Positions 35,363 to 44,150 of a stretch of DNA of 64,000 bases are shown here, one piece after another; position 1 is the first letter of the stretch; each line of letters starts with the position of its first letter. Origin of the DNA: Burkholderia diffusa (lineage in GTDB: Bacteria > Pseudomonadota > Gammaproteobacteria > Burkholderiales > Burkholderiaceae); contig NZ_CABVPN010000019.1 in assembly GCF_902499115.1 (NCBI RefSeq), positions 1-64,000 on the forward strand. The letters run 5' to 3'. A program made the translations under genes and the position numbers. Under the pieces are notes generated by a model. The model was not told where the DNA came from. It ran no database searches and saw only the letters and a program-made list of their open reading frames with translations.

Positions 35363-35683
35363 TCAGCGGCGCAGCGGCGGTAGCGGAAAGTGCGGGGTGA
35401 CGTTGCCCGGCCCGGGCTCGGTCCGATCGAGCGCGTACAGCCATGCCAGCAAATCCGCGACGGCCTGGTAAAGCTGCGGCGGAATCCGGTCGTCGAGATC
35501 GACCTGCATCAGCAGCGACACCATCTCCGGCGCGGTATGCACGTACAGCCCGGCATCCCGCGCACGAGCGACGATCATCTCGGCGAGCAGGCCGTACCCC
35601 TTCGCAACCACGCGCGGCGCGGTATCGCCCCCCTTTGGATCGTAGACGAGCGCGGTCGCGCGCTTGCGGGACGCCATGCTCAT
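35363..35683 (-). CDS. Stand-alone FlhB C-terminal-domain homolog (FhlB type)
   Basis: 106 aa. It matches only the C-terminal cytoplasmic fragment of FlhB/YscU: ATALVYDPKGGDTAPRVVAK aligns with the segment that follows the NPTH autocleavage site, and the rest covers the FlhB-CC domain (ENxP-like region, then IPPQLYQAVADLLAWLYAL). There are no membrane helices and no NPTH. Such fragments can substitute for FlhB-CC in the export gate. Its ATG overlaps the stop of the FliK-like gene by 4 bases, so the two products are probably partners. Confidence 0.85.
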   Translation of the reverse strand: MSMASRKRATALVYDPKGGDTAPRVVAKGYGLLAEMIVARARDAGLYVHTAPEMVSLLMQVDLDDRIPPQLYQAVADLLAWLYALDRTEPGPGNVTPHFPLPPLRR

Positions 35684-37035
35684 CGCGGCACCTCGTCGTC
35701 GGCGCCCGGCGTGCCGCCCGCCGCGCTGCGCGCATACGCGGCGGCTGCCGCCTGCGCGACGAGCGGGTCGAAGCCGTCCGGTTCGTCGCCGACCGCACGG
35801 ATCGACAGTCCGCCGAGCTGCAGCCCCGATCCCTCGAACCGCTGCCGCAGCGCGGCCTCGTTCCGCGTGAGCCGGTCGGCGCCGGCCGAATTCGCGCGCA
35901 GTCGCGCGACGAGTTGCGCGCCATTGAGCACCAGCTCCGCGTCGACCGTGCCGAGCGACGGTAACGTGAGCGTCAGCCGCGTGCGCCATGCGATCCCGCT
36001 TCCTGCATCGTCGCCGCCGCGCGACGCGGAGCCGCCCGGATCGTCGGGCTCGATCGTCCAGTCGAGGCGCGCCCCGGGCCACGCCTCGCCCGCCCAGCGG
36101 AACTGGTCGGTCGCGAGCGCATCGAGCTGCTGCCGGACGATCGGCACGGCGGCCGGATGCACGGGAGCCGGTGCCTGCGCCTGCGGATCGGCCGACGCGG
36201 CGGCCAGTTCGGCGCGCGCAGGCGTCCAGCGCGTGTCGGGGCGGTCGCCGAGCGGGTCGGTCGTCGCGGCCGTGACCGACGCCGCACCTTGCCGAGCGGC
36301 GGCAGCCGCGTTCTGTGCAAGCTCGCGCGGCACCGCACCGCCGGACGCGGGCGTGCCCGGCTGCGTGGCCGTTCGCGCTGTCGTCGGTAGCGGCAGGCGC
36401 TGCGCGAGCAGTTCGTCGAGCACGTCGGGTGCGTCCTGCTGCGCGGCATCCGGGGCGGGCTGCACCGGCGCGGTCGTGAGCCGCGCCTGCGGTTCGCGCA
36501 TCAGCGCGGCGAGCGGGCGCTGGCCGGCCAGCCACTGCGCGAGATGGGATTCGTAAAAGAGGCCGCTTTCGCTCACGGCCTGCGCGAGCGCCGCACGCAG
36601 CGCCGCGACGGGCGACGCGGCCGCCGCATCGCGCGCGGCCGCGACGTCTGACGCAGGCGTTGCGGTGGAAGGCGCGGCGGCGGACGCAGCCGGACCGGCG
36701 GCCGGCTGCCCGTCGGGCGGCACGGCCGCCGCCGTGCTCAGCAACACGGCAGGATCGGCCAGCAGCGGCGTGCGCCCGGCGATCACGGGCGTCGCGATGC
36801 CGCCCGAGCGCGAGATCGCGTCGAGCACGAGCGCGACCTCGGACAGCGCGGTCTGCGCGGATGCCGGTGGTGCCGCCGGCGGGGCCCCTGTCGAAGACGG
36901 CGACGACGCGCCGGCGCCCGGCGTGCCGACCTGCGCGGTCGCGCCGCCGCCAGCGGGCGCCGTCACGGAGCCGGTCAGCAGGCTGTCGAGGCGACTTGCC
37001 AGCAGGGCGGCCGCAACGGAGTCGATACCGGTCAT
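35680..37035 (-). CDS. Second FliK-like flagellar hook-length control protein
   Basis: 451 aa. Two thirds are Ala/Pro-rich low-complexity sequence. The last 130 residues resemble the FliK C-terminal (Flg_hook) domain that contacts FlhB: LTLTLPSLGTVDAELVLNGA, then VARLRAN and RQRFEGSGLQLGGLSI. It is a separate gene from fliK proper (44151-45497) and sits between fliT and the FlhB fragment. It may tune the substrate-specificity switch of the export gate. Weak sequence complexity makes function less certain. Confidence 0.75.
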   Translation of the reverse strand: MTGIDSVAAALLASRLDSLLTGSVTAPAGGGATAQVGTPGAGASSPSSTGAPPAAPPASAQTALSEVALVLDAISRSGGIATPVIAGRTPLLADPAVLLSTAAAVPPDGQPAAGPAASAAAPSTATPASDVAAARDAAAASPVAALRAALAQAVSESGLFYESHLAQWLAGQRPLAALMREPQARLTTAPVQPAPDAAQQDAPDVLDELLAQRLPLPTTARTATQPGTPASGGAVPRELAQNAAAAARQGAASVTAATTDPLGDRPDTRWTPARAELAAASADPQAQAPAPVHPAAVPIVRQQLDALATDQFRWAGEAWPGARLDWTIEPDDPGGSASRGGDDAGSGIAWRTRLTLTLPSLGTVDAELVLNGAQLVARLRANSAGADRLTRNEAALRQRFEGSGLQLGGLSIRAVGDEPDGFDPLVAQAAAAAYARSAAGGTPGADDEVPR

Positions 37036-37110
37036 GATCGGAGCCTGCTCACCTCAGCCACATCGTTGGGAAGCCGGGCAGGCGGCAACCGCCGCCCCGG
37101 CAAACGGGCA

Positions 37111-37443
37111 CTACCCGCGAGCGCGGTAGAGATCGGTCAATACCTGGGTCGAGCGCCGCGCCTCGAACAGCGCGGACAGCCGGGCGACTTCCGGGCTCGC
37201 GAGATCGCGGATCGCGGCGTCGTCGGCGAGGATGCGGCGGATCAGCCCGAGCTTGCGACCGAGGTCGTCCTGGTCGAGCGCGACGCCCGGATCGGCCTCC
37301 TTCAGCCCATCGACGAGACGCAGGAATTCGGCCTGCAACTCCGGCAGCGCGCTCCACTCCGCGCCGCGCGCCGCGGACAGCATGCGGCCCGAAACGGCCG
37401 CGAGCGCCTCGTAGCGAGCGAAGTATTCGGCCTTGAGATTCAT
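37111..37443 (-). CDS. fliT: Flagellar protein FliT
   Basis: 110 aa, all-helical, beginning MNLKAEYFARYEALAAVSGR. Position directly after fliS (4-base ATGA overlap), length and helical pattern identify it. FliT is the export chaperone for the filament cap FliD and, in enterics, also blocks FlhDC. Sequence identity with FliT is naturally low in this family. The gene is part of the sigma-28 driven fliS operon. Confidence 0.85.
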   Translation of the reverse strand: MNLKAEYFARYEALAAVSGRMLSAARGAEWSALPELQAEFLRLVDGLKEADPGVALDQDDLGRKLGLIRRILADDAAIRDLASPEVARLSALFEARRSTQVLTDLYRARG

Positions 37444-37874
37444 CGTGCCGCGCCCGCCGCCTGTTGCGCGGCCATGCGCGCGACTTCCGGAGCGATGCCC
37501 GTCCACGCTTCCTCGAGCGTCGCGAGCAACCCGTCGACCTCGACCAGCATCGCGTCGCTTGCGTGCATGTTGGCTTCCAGCAGGCGCCGGCCGATATACG
37601 TGTACAGCGCGTCGAGGCGCCCGGCGATCTGGCCCCCCGCGTCGCGGTTCAGCGATGCCTGCAGGCCGCTCTCGACGATCCCGATCGCCTTGCCGATCGC
37701 TTCGCCGCGTGCGGGCACGTTGCCCTGCTGCAGATGCATGCGCGCGAGCGCGATGGCTTGACGCGCGCCCTGGTACAGCATCGCGATCAGCCGGTGCGGG
37801 GAGGCGCCCATCACCCCCGTCTCGACGCCGACACGCGCGTATGCACTGGCTCCAGCGTGTCCTGGGGAAAACAT
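37440..37874 (-). CDS. fliS: Flagellar export chaperone FliS
   Basis: 144 aa. Typical FliS features are a short N-terminal AYARVGVETGVMGASPHRLI (the conserved Y and P-H-x-L-I) followed by four helices, with LIAMLYQGARQAIALARMHL in helix 1 and LYTYIGRRLLEAN in helix 3. FliS binds the C-terminus of flagellin and prevents early polymerisation. AAGGAG precedes the ATG. The sigma-28 promoter at 37949-37975 drives fliS, fliT, the fliK-like gene and the FlhB fragment. Confidence 0.93.
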   Translation of the reverse strand: MFSPGHAGASAYARVGVETGVMGASPHRLIAMLYQGARQAIALARMHLQQGNVPARGEAIGKAIGIVESGLQASLNRDAGGQIAGRLDALYTYIGRRLLEANMHASDAMLVEVDGLLATLEEAWTGIAPEVARMAAQQAAGAAR

Positions 37875-37948
37875 GCGCTTCTCCTTGTGTTGCGTTGGCT
37901 ATGCGGTGGCCGCCTCCCTGCAATGCATGACGCGGCCTTCTTCCAGAG

Positions 37949-37975
37949 TTATCGGAAGGGAATTGAAAAGCTTTA
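37949..37975 (-). promoter_or_regulatory. Sigma-28 (FliA) promoter for the fliS operon
   Basis: On the minus strand: TAAAGCTT (37975-37968), 11 bases, TCCGATAA (37956-37949). Matches the FliA consensus with exact spacing and only two or three differences. It lies 75 bases before the fliS ATG. Confidence 0.85.
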
Positions 37976-38082
37976 GGCGCACGGGCCGCCGGCCGGACCG
38001 GCAGGCCGCTCACCGGGCGCGTCGCCGGTCGGCCGCCCGCGGCTGCCCGTCGCCGGCTGGCCGTCCCGGGTTGCCGGGCCCG

Positions 38083-38427
38083 TCACACGGACATCTGCAT
38101 GATGTCGTTGTAGGCGCTCACGAGCTTGTTGCGGACCTGGAGCCCGAACTGGAAACCGATGTTGGCCTTCTGCATGTCGACCATCACGTCGTTCAGCGAC
38201 ACGTTCGCCGCGCCGACCTCGAACGCCTGCGCCTCGCCGAGCGCGTGCTTCTGGTCGCCGCTGATCTTGTCCAGCGACGCCTTCATCGCGCTCGCGAACG
38301 TGCCGGCCGTCGCCGCGCCCGAACCGGCGAGCGCCGCCGTCGGGCTCGCGACCCCGCCGCTCGCCTGCGCGGCCATCGCCTGCATCTGTTGCAACACCGA
38401 ACCGATTCCGCTGACGTTGGCAGCCAT
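38083..38427 (-). CDS. fliE: Flagellar hook-basal body complex protein FliE
   Basis: 114 aa from ATG 38427, chosen because GGGGAC lies 5-10 bases upstream; an ATG 15 bases earlier has no such site. The C-terminal half has the conserved NVSLNDVMVDMQKANIGFQF, then GLQVRNKLVSAYNDIMQMSV, which ends FliE proteins. FliE joins the MS ring (FliF) to the rod and is needed for early export. It is divergent from fliF, with 250 bases between the starts, the usual Burkholderia arrangement. Confidence 0.95.
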   Translation of the reverse strand: MAANVSGIGSVLQQMQAMAAQASGGVASPTAALAGSGAATAGTFASAMKASLDKISGDQKHALGEAQAFEVGAANVSLNDVMVDMQKANIGFQFGLQVRNKLVSAYNDIMQMSV

Positions 38428-38677
38428 GCTGTCCCCAGACATATGAGAGTAGAGACCCGGACGCACCGGGCGCTCCGACGGCGCCGCACGACGCGCACCA
38501 TGCCGGATCGCGAAAAAGGATAGCAGCGCGGCGCGCGCCAAAGCCGCGAAAGTACGGGGGAAACCCCGCTCTTTTCAGTCGATCGGAGTCGGGCCCCGGT
38601 CCCGATAATCGCATCGTGTCATTGTCCGTCCGCTCGTCCGAGCGGCTCAGTCGTCCCGCTCCGGAGAAATTCCACGC
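38428..38677. promoter_or_regulatory. Divergent fliE/fliF control region
   Basis: 250 bases with a GATAAT (38604-38609) that may be the fliF -10 and a small GGGG-GAAA-CCCC hairpin near 38556-38568 followed by CTCTTTT. An early (class II) promoter pair is expected here, but I cannot mark the FlhDC sites by eye. Confidence 0.4.
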
Positions 38678-40441
38678 ATGGATTCGCAGGCCAACTCGCT
38701 GATCAACCCCGACGCCCGCACGGGCCTCGCCAGCCCGGTGCCAGGCGCCACCGCGGCCGCCGCGTTGCCGGGAGCAGGCGGCGCCGGCGCGGACTTCGGG
38801 TTCGGCGGCTTCGCGGAACGCATCCCCGGCATCACGCGGATGAAGGGCAACCCGAAACTGCCGTTCGTGATCGCCGTCGCGCTCGCCATCGCCGCGATCA
38901 CCGCGCTCGTGCTGTGGAGCCGCGCGCCCGACTATCGCGTGCTGTACAGCAACCTGTCGGACCGCGACGGCGGCGCGATCATCACCGCGCTCCAGCAGGC
39001 AAACGTTCCCTACAAGTTCGCTGACGCCGGCGGCGCGATCCTCGTGCCGTCGAACCAGGTACACGAAACGCGCCTGAAGCTCGCCGCGATGGGCCTGCCC
39101 AAGGGCGGCTCGGTCGGCTTCGAGCTGATGGACAGCCAGAAATTCGGCATCAGCCAGTTCGCCGAGCAGGTGAACTACCAGCGCGCGCTCGAAGGCGAGC
39201 TGCAACGCACGATCGAGTCGATCAACGCCGTGAAGACGGCGCGCGTGCATCTGGCGATCCCGAAGCCGTCGGTGTTCGTGCGCGACAAGGAAGCGCCGAG
39301 CGCATCGGTGTTCGTCGATCTCTACCCGGGCCGCGTGCTCGACGAGGGCCAGGTGCAGGCGGTCACGCGGATGGTGTCGTCCGGCGTGCCCGACATGCCG
39401 GCCAAGAACGTGACGATCGTCGACCAGGACGGCAACCTGCTGACGCAGACCGCGTCGGCCACCGGCCTCGACGCGAGCCAGCTCAAGTACGTGCAGCAGG
39501 TCGAGCACAACACGCAAAAGCGCATCGACGCGATCCTCGCGCCGATCTTCGGCACCGGCAATGCACGCTCGCAGGTCAGCGCCGACATCGATTTCTCGAA
39601 GCTCGAGCAGACCTCGGAAAGCTACGGCCCGAACGGCACGCCGCAACAGGCCGCGATCCGCAGCCAGCAGACCAGCAGCGCGACCGAACTCGCGCAGGGC
39701 GGCGCATCGGGCGTGCCAGGCGCGCTGTCGAACACGCCGCCGCAGCCGGCCTCCGCGCCGATCGTCGCCGGCAACGGCCAGAACGGGCCGCAGTCGACAC
39801 CCGTCAGCGACCGCAAGGACCAGACGACCAACTACGAGCTCGACAAGACGATCCGCCACGTGGAGCAGCCGATGGGCAACGTGAAGCGGTTGTCGGTCGC
39901 CGTCGTGGTCAACTACCAGCCGGTCGCCGACGCGAAGGGCCACGTGACGATGCAGCCGCTGCCGCCCGCGAAGCTCGCGCAGATCGAGCAGCTCGTGAAG
40001 GACGCGATGGGCTATGACGAGAAGCGCGGCGACTCGGTCAACGTCGTGAACAGCGCGTTCTCGACCGTCAGTGACCCGTACGCCGACCTGCCGTGGTGGC
40101 GCCAGCCGGACATGATCGCGATGGCGAAGGAAGCCGCGAAGTGGCTCGGCATCGCGGCGGCCGCGGCGGCACTCTATTTCATGTTCGTGCGCCCGGCGAT
40201 GCGCCGCGCGTTCCCGCCGCCCGAGCCGGCCGCACCGGCACTCGCGGCGCCGGAGGATCCGGTCGCGCTCGACGGCCTGCCCGCCCTGGAACAGGCGGAC
40301 GAGCCCGATCCGCTGCTGCTCGGCTTCGAGAACGAAAAGAACCGCTACGAACGCAACCTCGACTACGCGCGCACGATCGCCCGCCAGGATCCGAAGATCG
40401 TCGCCACCGTCGTGAAGAACTGGGTGTCCGATGAACGCTGA
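38678..40441 (+). CDS. fliF: Flagellar M-ring protein FliF
   Basis: 587 aa. The N-terminal membrane helix (LPFVIAVALAIAAITALVLW, residues about 62-81) is followed by the YscJ/FliF ring-building motifs (YRVLYSNLSDRDGGAII, ALEGELQRTIESINAVKTAR, KAxSASVFVDLYPGR). A second helix (WLGIAAAAAALYFMFVRPAM) near residue 490 leads to the cytoplasmic tail that binds FliG. FliF forms the MS ring in the inner membrane, the base of the motor. It opens a chain of six fli genes with overlapping ends, and overlaps fliG by 11 bases. Confidence 0.97.
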   Translation: MDSQANSLINPDARTGLASPVPGATAAAALPGAGGAGADFGFGGFAERIPGITRMKGNPKLPFVIAVALAIAAITALVLWSRAPDYRVLYSNLSDRDGGAIITALQQANVPYKFADAGGAILVPSNQVHETRLKLAAMGLPKGGSVGFELMDSQKFGISQFAEQVNYQRALEGELQRTIESINAVKTARVHLAIPKPSVFVRDKEAPSASVFVDLYPGRVLDEGQVQAVTRMVSSGVPDMPAKNVTIVDQDGNLLTQTASATGLDASQLKYVQQVEHNTQKRIDAILAPIFGTGNARSQVSADIDFSKLEQTSESYGPNGTPQQAAIRSQQTSSATELAQGGASGVPGALSNTPPQPASAPIVAGNGQNGPQSTPVSDRKDQTTNYELDKTIRHVEQPMGNVKRLSVAVVVNYQPVADAKGHVTMQPLPPAKLAQIEQLVKDAMGYDEKRGDSVNVVNSAFSTVSDPYADLPWWRQPDMIAMAKEAAKWLGIAAAAAALYFMFVRPAMRRAFPPPEPAAPALAAPEDPVALDGLPALEQADEPDPLLLGFENEKNRYERNLDYARTIARQDPKIVATVVKNWVSDER

Positions 40442-41426
40442 AGGCCTGACCAAGAGCGCGCTGCTGCTGATGTCGATCGGCGAGGAAGAGGCCGCTGAAG
40501 TATTCAAGTTCCTCGCGCCGCGCGAGGTGCAGAAGATCGGCGCCGCGATGGCCGCGCTGAAGAACGTCACGCGCGAGCAGGTCGAGGGCGTGCTGCAGGA
40601 GTTCGCGAAGGAAGCCGAGCAGCACACCGCGCTGTCGCTCGATTCGAGCGAGTACATCCGCTCGGTGCTGACCAAGGCGCTCGGCGAGGACAAGGCCGGC
40701 GTGCTGATCGACCGGATCCTGCAGGGCAGCGACACGAGCGGCATCGAGGGCCTGAAGTGGATGGACTCGGCCGCCGTCGCGGAACTGATCAAGAACGAGC
40801 ATCCGCAGATCATCGCGACGATCCTCGTGCACCTCGACCGCGACCAGGCGTCCGAGATCGCGTCGTGCTTCACCGAGCGGCTGCGCAACGACGTGATGTT
40901 GCGGATCGCGACGCTCGACGGCATCCAGCCGGCCGCGCTGCGCGAGCTCGACGACGTGCTGACCGGCCTGCTGTCCGGCAGCGACAACCTGAAGCGCAGC
41001 CCGATGGGCGGCATCCGCACCGCGGCCGAGATCCTGAACTTCATGACGAGCAATCACGAGGAAGGCGTGCTCGAAAGCGTGCGCCAGTACGACGCCGACC
41101 TCGCGCAGAAGATCGTCGACCAGATGTTCGTGTTCGAGAACCTGCTCGACCTCGAGGATCGCGCGATCCAGATGGTGCTGAAGGAAGTCGAGTCGGAAAC
41201 GCTGATCATCGCGCTCAAGGGCGCGCCGCCCGCGCTGCGCCAGAAATTCCTCGCGAACATGTCGCAACGCGCGGCCGAACTGCTCGCCGAGGATCTCGAC
41301 GCGCGCGGCCCGGTGCGCGTGTCCGAAGTCGAGACGCAGCAGCGCCGCATCCTGCAGATCGTGCGCAACCTCGCCGAGAGCGGTCAGATCGTGATCGGCG
41401 GCAAGGCGGAAGACGCGTATGTCTGA
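40431..41426 (+). CDS. fliG: Flagellar motor switch protein FliG
   Basis: 331 aa, the standard length. N-terminal LTKSALLLMSIGEEEAAEVF binds FliF; the middle EHPQ motif (NEHPQIIATILVHL) and the C-terminal domain with charged torque residues (ENLLDLEDRAIQMVLKEVES) are intact. FliG is the rotor part that meets the stator and sets rotation direction with FliM/FliN. It overlaps fliF by 11 bases and fliH by 8, so translation is probably coupled to keep ring subunits in balance. Confidence 0.97.
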   Translation: MNAEGLTKSALLLMSIGEEEAAEVFKFLAPREVQKIGAAMAALKNVTREQVEGVLQEFAKEAEQHTALSLDSSEYIRSVLTKALGEDKAGVLIDRILQGSDTSGIEGLKWMDSAAVAELIKNEHPQIIATILVHLDRDQASEIASCFTERLRNDVMLRIATLDGIQPAALRELDDVLTGLLSGSDNLKRSPMGGIRTAAEILNFMTSNHEEGVLESVRQYDADLAQKIVDQMFVFENLLDLEDRAIQMVLKEVESETLIIALKGAPPALRQKFLANMSQRAAELLAEDLDARGPVRVSEVETQQRRILQIVRNLAESGQIVIGGKAEDAYV

Positions 41427-42102
41427 TTCCGCGCGCGAGCACGCCGGCACCCTCACCGCATACCAGCGGTGGGAGATGGCGTCGTTCGATCCGCCGCCGC
41501 CCCCGCCGCCGCCCGACGATGCGGCAGCGGCGGCCGCCGCGCTCGCCGAGGAACTGCAGCGCGTGCGCGACGCCGCGCATGCCGAAGGCCATGCGGCCGG
41601 CCACGTCGAAGGCCAGGCACTGGGTTACCAGGCCGGGTTCGATCAGGGGCGCGAACAAGGCTTCGAGGCCGGCCAGGCCGAAGCACGCGAACAGGCCGCG
41701 CAGCTTGCAGCGCTGGCCGCGTCGTTTCGCGAGGCCGTGTCGGGCGTCGAGCACGATCTCGCGTCCGAGCTCGCGCAGCTCGCGCTCGACATCGCGCAGC
41801 AGGTCGTGCGCCAGCACGTGAAGCACGATCCGGCCGCGCTCGTCGCGGCCGTGCGCGACGTGCTCGCCGCCGAGCCGGCGTTGTCCGGCGCGCCGCATCT
41901 CGTGGTGAATCCGGCCGACCTGCCCGTCGTCGAAGCCTATCTGCAGGACGATCTCGATACGCTCGGCTGGAACGTGCGCACCGACGCCTCGATCGAGCGC
42001 GGCGGCTGCCGCGCGCACGCCGCGACCGGCGAGGTCGACGCGACGCTGCCCACCCGCTGGCAGCGCGTCGCCGCCGCGATCGGCAAGGTGAGCGCATGGT
42101 GA
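41419..42102 (+). CDS. fliH: Flagellar assembly protein FliH
   Basis: 227 aa. After YQRWEMASFD there is a run of eight prolines, then an Ala/Glu-rich coiled coil containing GxxxG repeats (EGHAAGHVEGQALGYQAGFD, QGREQGFEAGQAEA), the FliH dimerisation signature. The C-terminus (LALDIAQQVVRQHVKHDPAA and beyond) is the FliI-binding, V/F-type ATPase stator-like part. FliH holds the FliI ATPase at the export gate and restrains it. It overlaps fliG and fliI by 8 and 7 bases. Confidence 0.95.
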   Translation: MSDSAREHAGTLTAYQRWEMASFDPPPPPPPPDDAAAAAAALAEELQRVRDAAHAEGHAAGHVEGQALGYQAGFDQGREQGFEAGQAEAREQAAQLAALAASFREAVSGVEHDLASELAQLALDIAQQVVRQHVKHDPAALVAAVRDVLAAEPALSGAPHLVVNPADLPVVEAYLQDDLDTLGWNVRTDASIERGGCRAHAATGEVDATLPTRWQRVAAAIGKVSAW

Positions 42103-43655
42103 CGCCCACGCCCGAATCGGTGCTGCACGACGGGATGACACCGCTCGAGCGCGAACTCGCACTCGCGTCGTTCGGCCCCGATGCGTCGCTCGACCTCGAA
42201 GCGTCGCATCGCGCCGCGCACGGCACGCACGCGCCCGCGACAGATGCCGCCGGCGATGCGCCGCGCGCGCCGCACAATCCGCACCTCGCGCACTGGCGCA
42301 CGCACCTGAACGGGCTCGCGGCCCGCAGTCACCGCGCGCTGCCGCTGCGCCCGTGCGGGCGCCTCACGCGCGCCGCGGGCCTCGTGCTCGAGGCGATCGG
42401 GCTGCGCCTGTCGGTCGGCGCCGAATGCACGATCGAATTGCCGCCCGGCAGCACGCTGCCGCACGCGGAAGCGGAAGTCGTCGGCTTCGCCGGCGATCGC
42501 CTGTTCCTGATGCCGACCACCGACGTCGCAGGCGTCTTGCCCGGTGCGCGTGTGTGGCCGCAGGAAAGCGCGCCCGTCGCCGATCCGCTCGCCGGTGCGA
42601 AGCGGCTGCCGGTCGGCTGGGAAATGCTCGGGCGCGTGGTCGACGCGTCGGGCCGCCCGCTCGACGGCCTCGGCCCCCTCGCGTCGAAGGTCGACGCACC
42701 GCTGTCGGCGCCGTCGATCAACCCGCTCGATCGCGAGCCGATCCATCACGTGCTCGACGTCGGCGTGCGCGCGATCAACGGGCTGCTCACCGTCGGCCGC
42801 GGGCAGCGGATGGGCCTGTTCGCGGGTTCCGGCGTCGGCAAGTCGGTGCTGCTCGGCACGATGGCGCGCTACACCAGCGCGGAAGTAATCGTGATCGGGC
42901 TGATCGGCGAACGCGGCCGCGAAGTGAAGGAATTCATCGAACAGATCCTCGGCGAGGACGGGCTCGCGCGCTCGGTCGTCGTCGCAGCGCCGGCCGACGT
43001 GTCGCCGCTGCTGCGGATGCAGGGCGCGGCCTACGCGACGTCGCTCGCCGAGTATTTCCGCGACCAGGGCAAGCACGTGCTGCTGCTGATGGATTCGCTG
43101 ACGCGTTACGCGATGGCGCAGCGCGAGATCGCGCTTGCGATCGGCGAGCCGCCCGCGACCAAGGGCTATCCGCCGTCGGTGTTCGCGAAGCTGCCCGCGC
43201 TCGTCGAGCGCACCGGCAACGGGCCCGAAGGCGGCGGCTCGATCACCGCGTTCTACACGGTGCTGACCGAAGGCGACGACCAGCAGGACCCGATCGCCGA
43301 TTCGGCGCGCGCGATCCTCGACGGCCATATCGTGCTGTCGCGCGCGCTCGCCGAAGCCGGCCACTATCCGGCGATCGACATCGAGGCGTCGATCAGCCGC
43401 GCGATGACCGCGCTGATCGACGAAACGCATCTCGACCGCGTGCGGCAGTTCAAGCAGATGCTGTCGCGCTACCAGCGCAATCGCGACCTGATCGCGGTCG
43501 GCGCCTATGCGCCCGGCCGCGACGCGCAGCTCGACCGCGCGATCGCGCTCTACCCGCGCATCGAATCGTTCCTGCAGCAGGGCTTTCGCGAATGCGCGCC
43601 GTTCGCGTCGAGCCTCGGCGCGCTCGATGCGCTGTTCGACGTACACGGAGGCTGA
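42096..43655 (+). CDS. fliI: Flagellum-specific ATP synthase FliI
   Basis: 519 aa. F1-beta-like ATPase: Walker A GLFAGSGVGKS (GSGVGKS at 244-250), GLIGERGREVKEF, Walker B VLLLMDSLTRYAMAQREI, and PATKGYPPSVFAKLPALVER. The N-terminus is about 60 residues longer than in Salmonella FliI (456 aa) and His/Ala-rich; the core starts near residue 60. FliI, with FliH and FliJ, energises delivery of export substrates. ATG 42096 overlaps the fliH stop. Confidence 0.97.
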   Translation: MVTPTPESVLHDGMTPLERELALASFGPDASLDLEASHRAAHGTHAPATDAAGDAPRAPHNPHLAHWRTHLNGLAARSHRALPLRPCGRLTRAAGLVLEAIGLRLSVGAECTIELPPGSTLPHAEAEVVGFAGDRLFLMPTTDVAGVLPGARVWPQESAPVADPLAGAKRLPVGWEMLGRVVDASGRPLDGLGPLASKVDAPLSAPSINPLDREPIHHVLDVGVRAINGLLTVGRGQRMGLFAGSGVGKSVLLGTMARYTSAEVIVIGLIGERGREVKEFIEQILGEDGLARSVVVAAPADVSPLLRMQGAAYATSLAEYFRDQGKHVLLLMDSLTRYAMAQREIALAIGEPPATKGYPPSVFAKLPALVERTGNGPEGGGSITAFYTVLTEGDDQQDPIADSARAILDGHIVLSRALAEAGHYPAIDIEASISRAMTALIDETHLDRVRQFKQMLSRYQRNRDLIAVGAYAPGRDAQLDRAIALYPRIESFLQQGFRECAPFASSLGALDALFDVHGG

Positions 43656-43660
43656 CCCCG

Positions 43661-44119
43661 ATGGCACACGGCTTTCCCCTTCAGCTCCTGCTCGACCGCG
43701 CGCAGGAAGATCTCGACACGGCCGCGAAGCAGCTCGGCACCGCGCAGCGCGACCGCACCGCGGCCGCCGACCAGCTCGATGCGCTGCTGCGCTATCGCGA
43801 CGAGTATCACGCGCGCTTCGCGCAGTCCGCGCAACACGGGATGCCGGCCGGCAACTGGCGCAACTTCCAGGCGTTCATCGATACGCTCGACGCGGCGATC
43901 GTGCAGCAACGCAACGTGCTGGCCGCAGCCGAAGTCCGCATCGACGAGGCGCGCCCCAACTGGCAACAGAAGAAACGCACCGTCGGTTCATACGAAATCC
44001 TGCAGGCGCGCGGCGTCGCGCAGGAAGCGCAGCGTACGGCGAAGCGCGAACAGCGCGACGCCGACGAACACGCCGCGAAGATACTGCGCATGCGGGCCGA
44101 TGCGGCCCGTTCGGCGTAA
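43661..44119 (+). CDS. fliJ: Flagellar export protein FliJ
   Basis: 152 aa, starting 5 bases after fliI. The whole protein is a two-stranded coiled coil: FPLQLLLDRAQEDLDTAAKQ, then YEILQARGVAQEAQRTAKRE near the end. FliJ is the central stalk of the FliI hexamer (like F1-gamma) and couples it to FlhA. Sequence, length and place between fliI and fliK are fully consistent. Confidence 0.94.
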   Translation: MAHGFPLQLLLDRAQEDLDTAAKQLGTAQRDRTAAADQLDALLRYRDEYHARFAQSAQHGMPAGNWRNFQAFIDTLDAAIVQQRNVLAAAEVRIDEARPNWQQKKRTVGSYEILQARGVAQEAQRTAKREQRDADEHAAKILRMRADAARSA

Positions 44120-44150
44120 CCGCTCACCGCTTTCGAACGAGAGAATCGTC

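Noticed and set aside
37973..41053. 1026-codon open frame on the minus strand across fliE, fliF and part of fliG
   Set aside because: Mirror of high-G+C third positions in the real fli genes; composition is His/Arg/Asp-rich without domain patterns, and it covers genes identified by clear motifs.
41937..43667. 576-codon minus-strand frame opposite fliI
   Set aside because: Antisense shadow; fliI has complete ATPase motifs on the plus strand.
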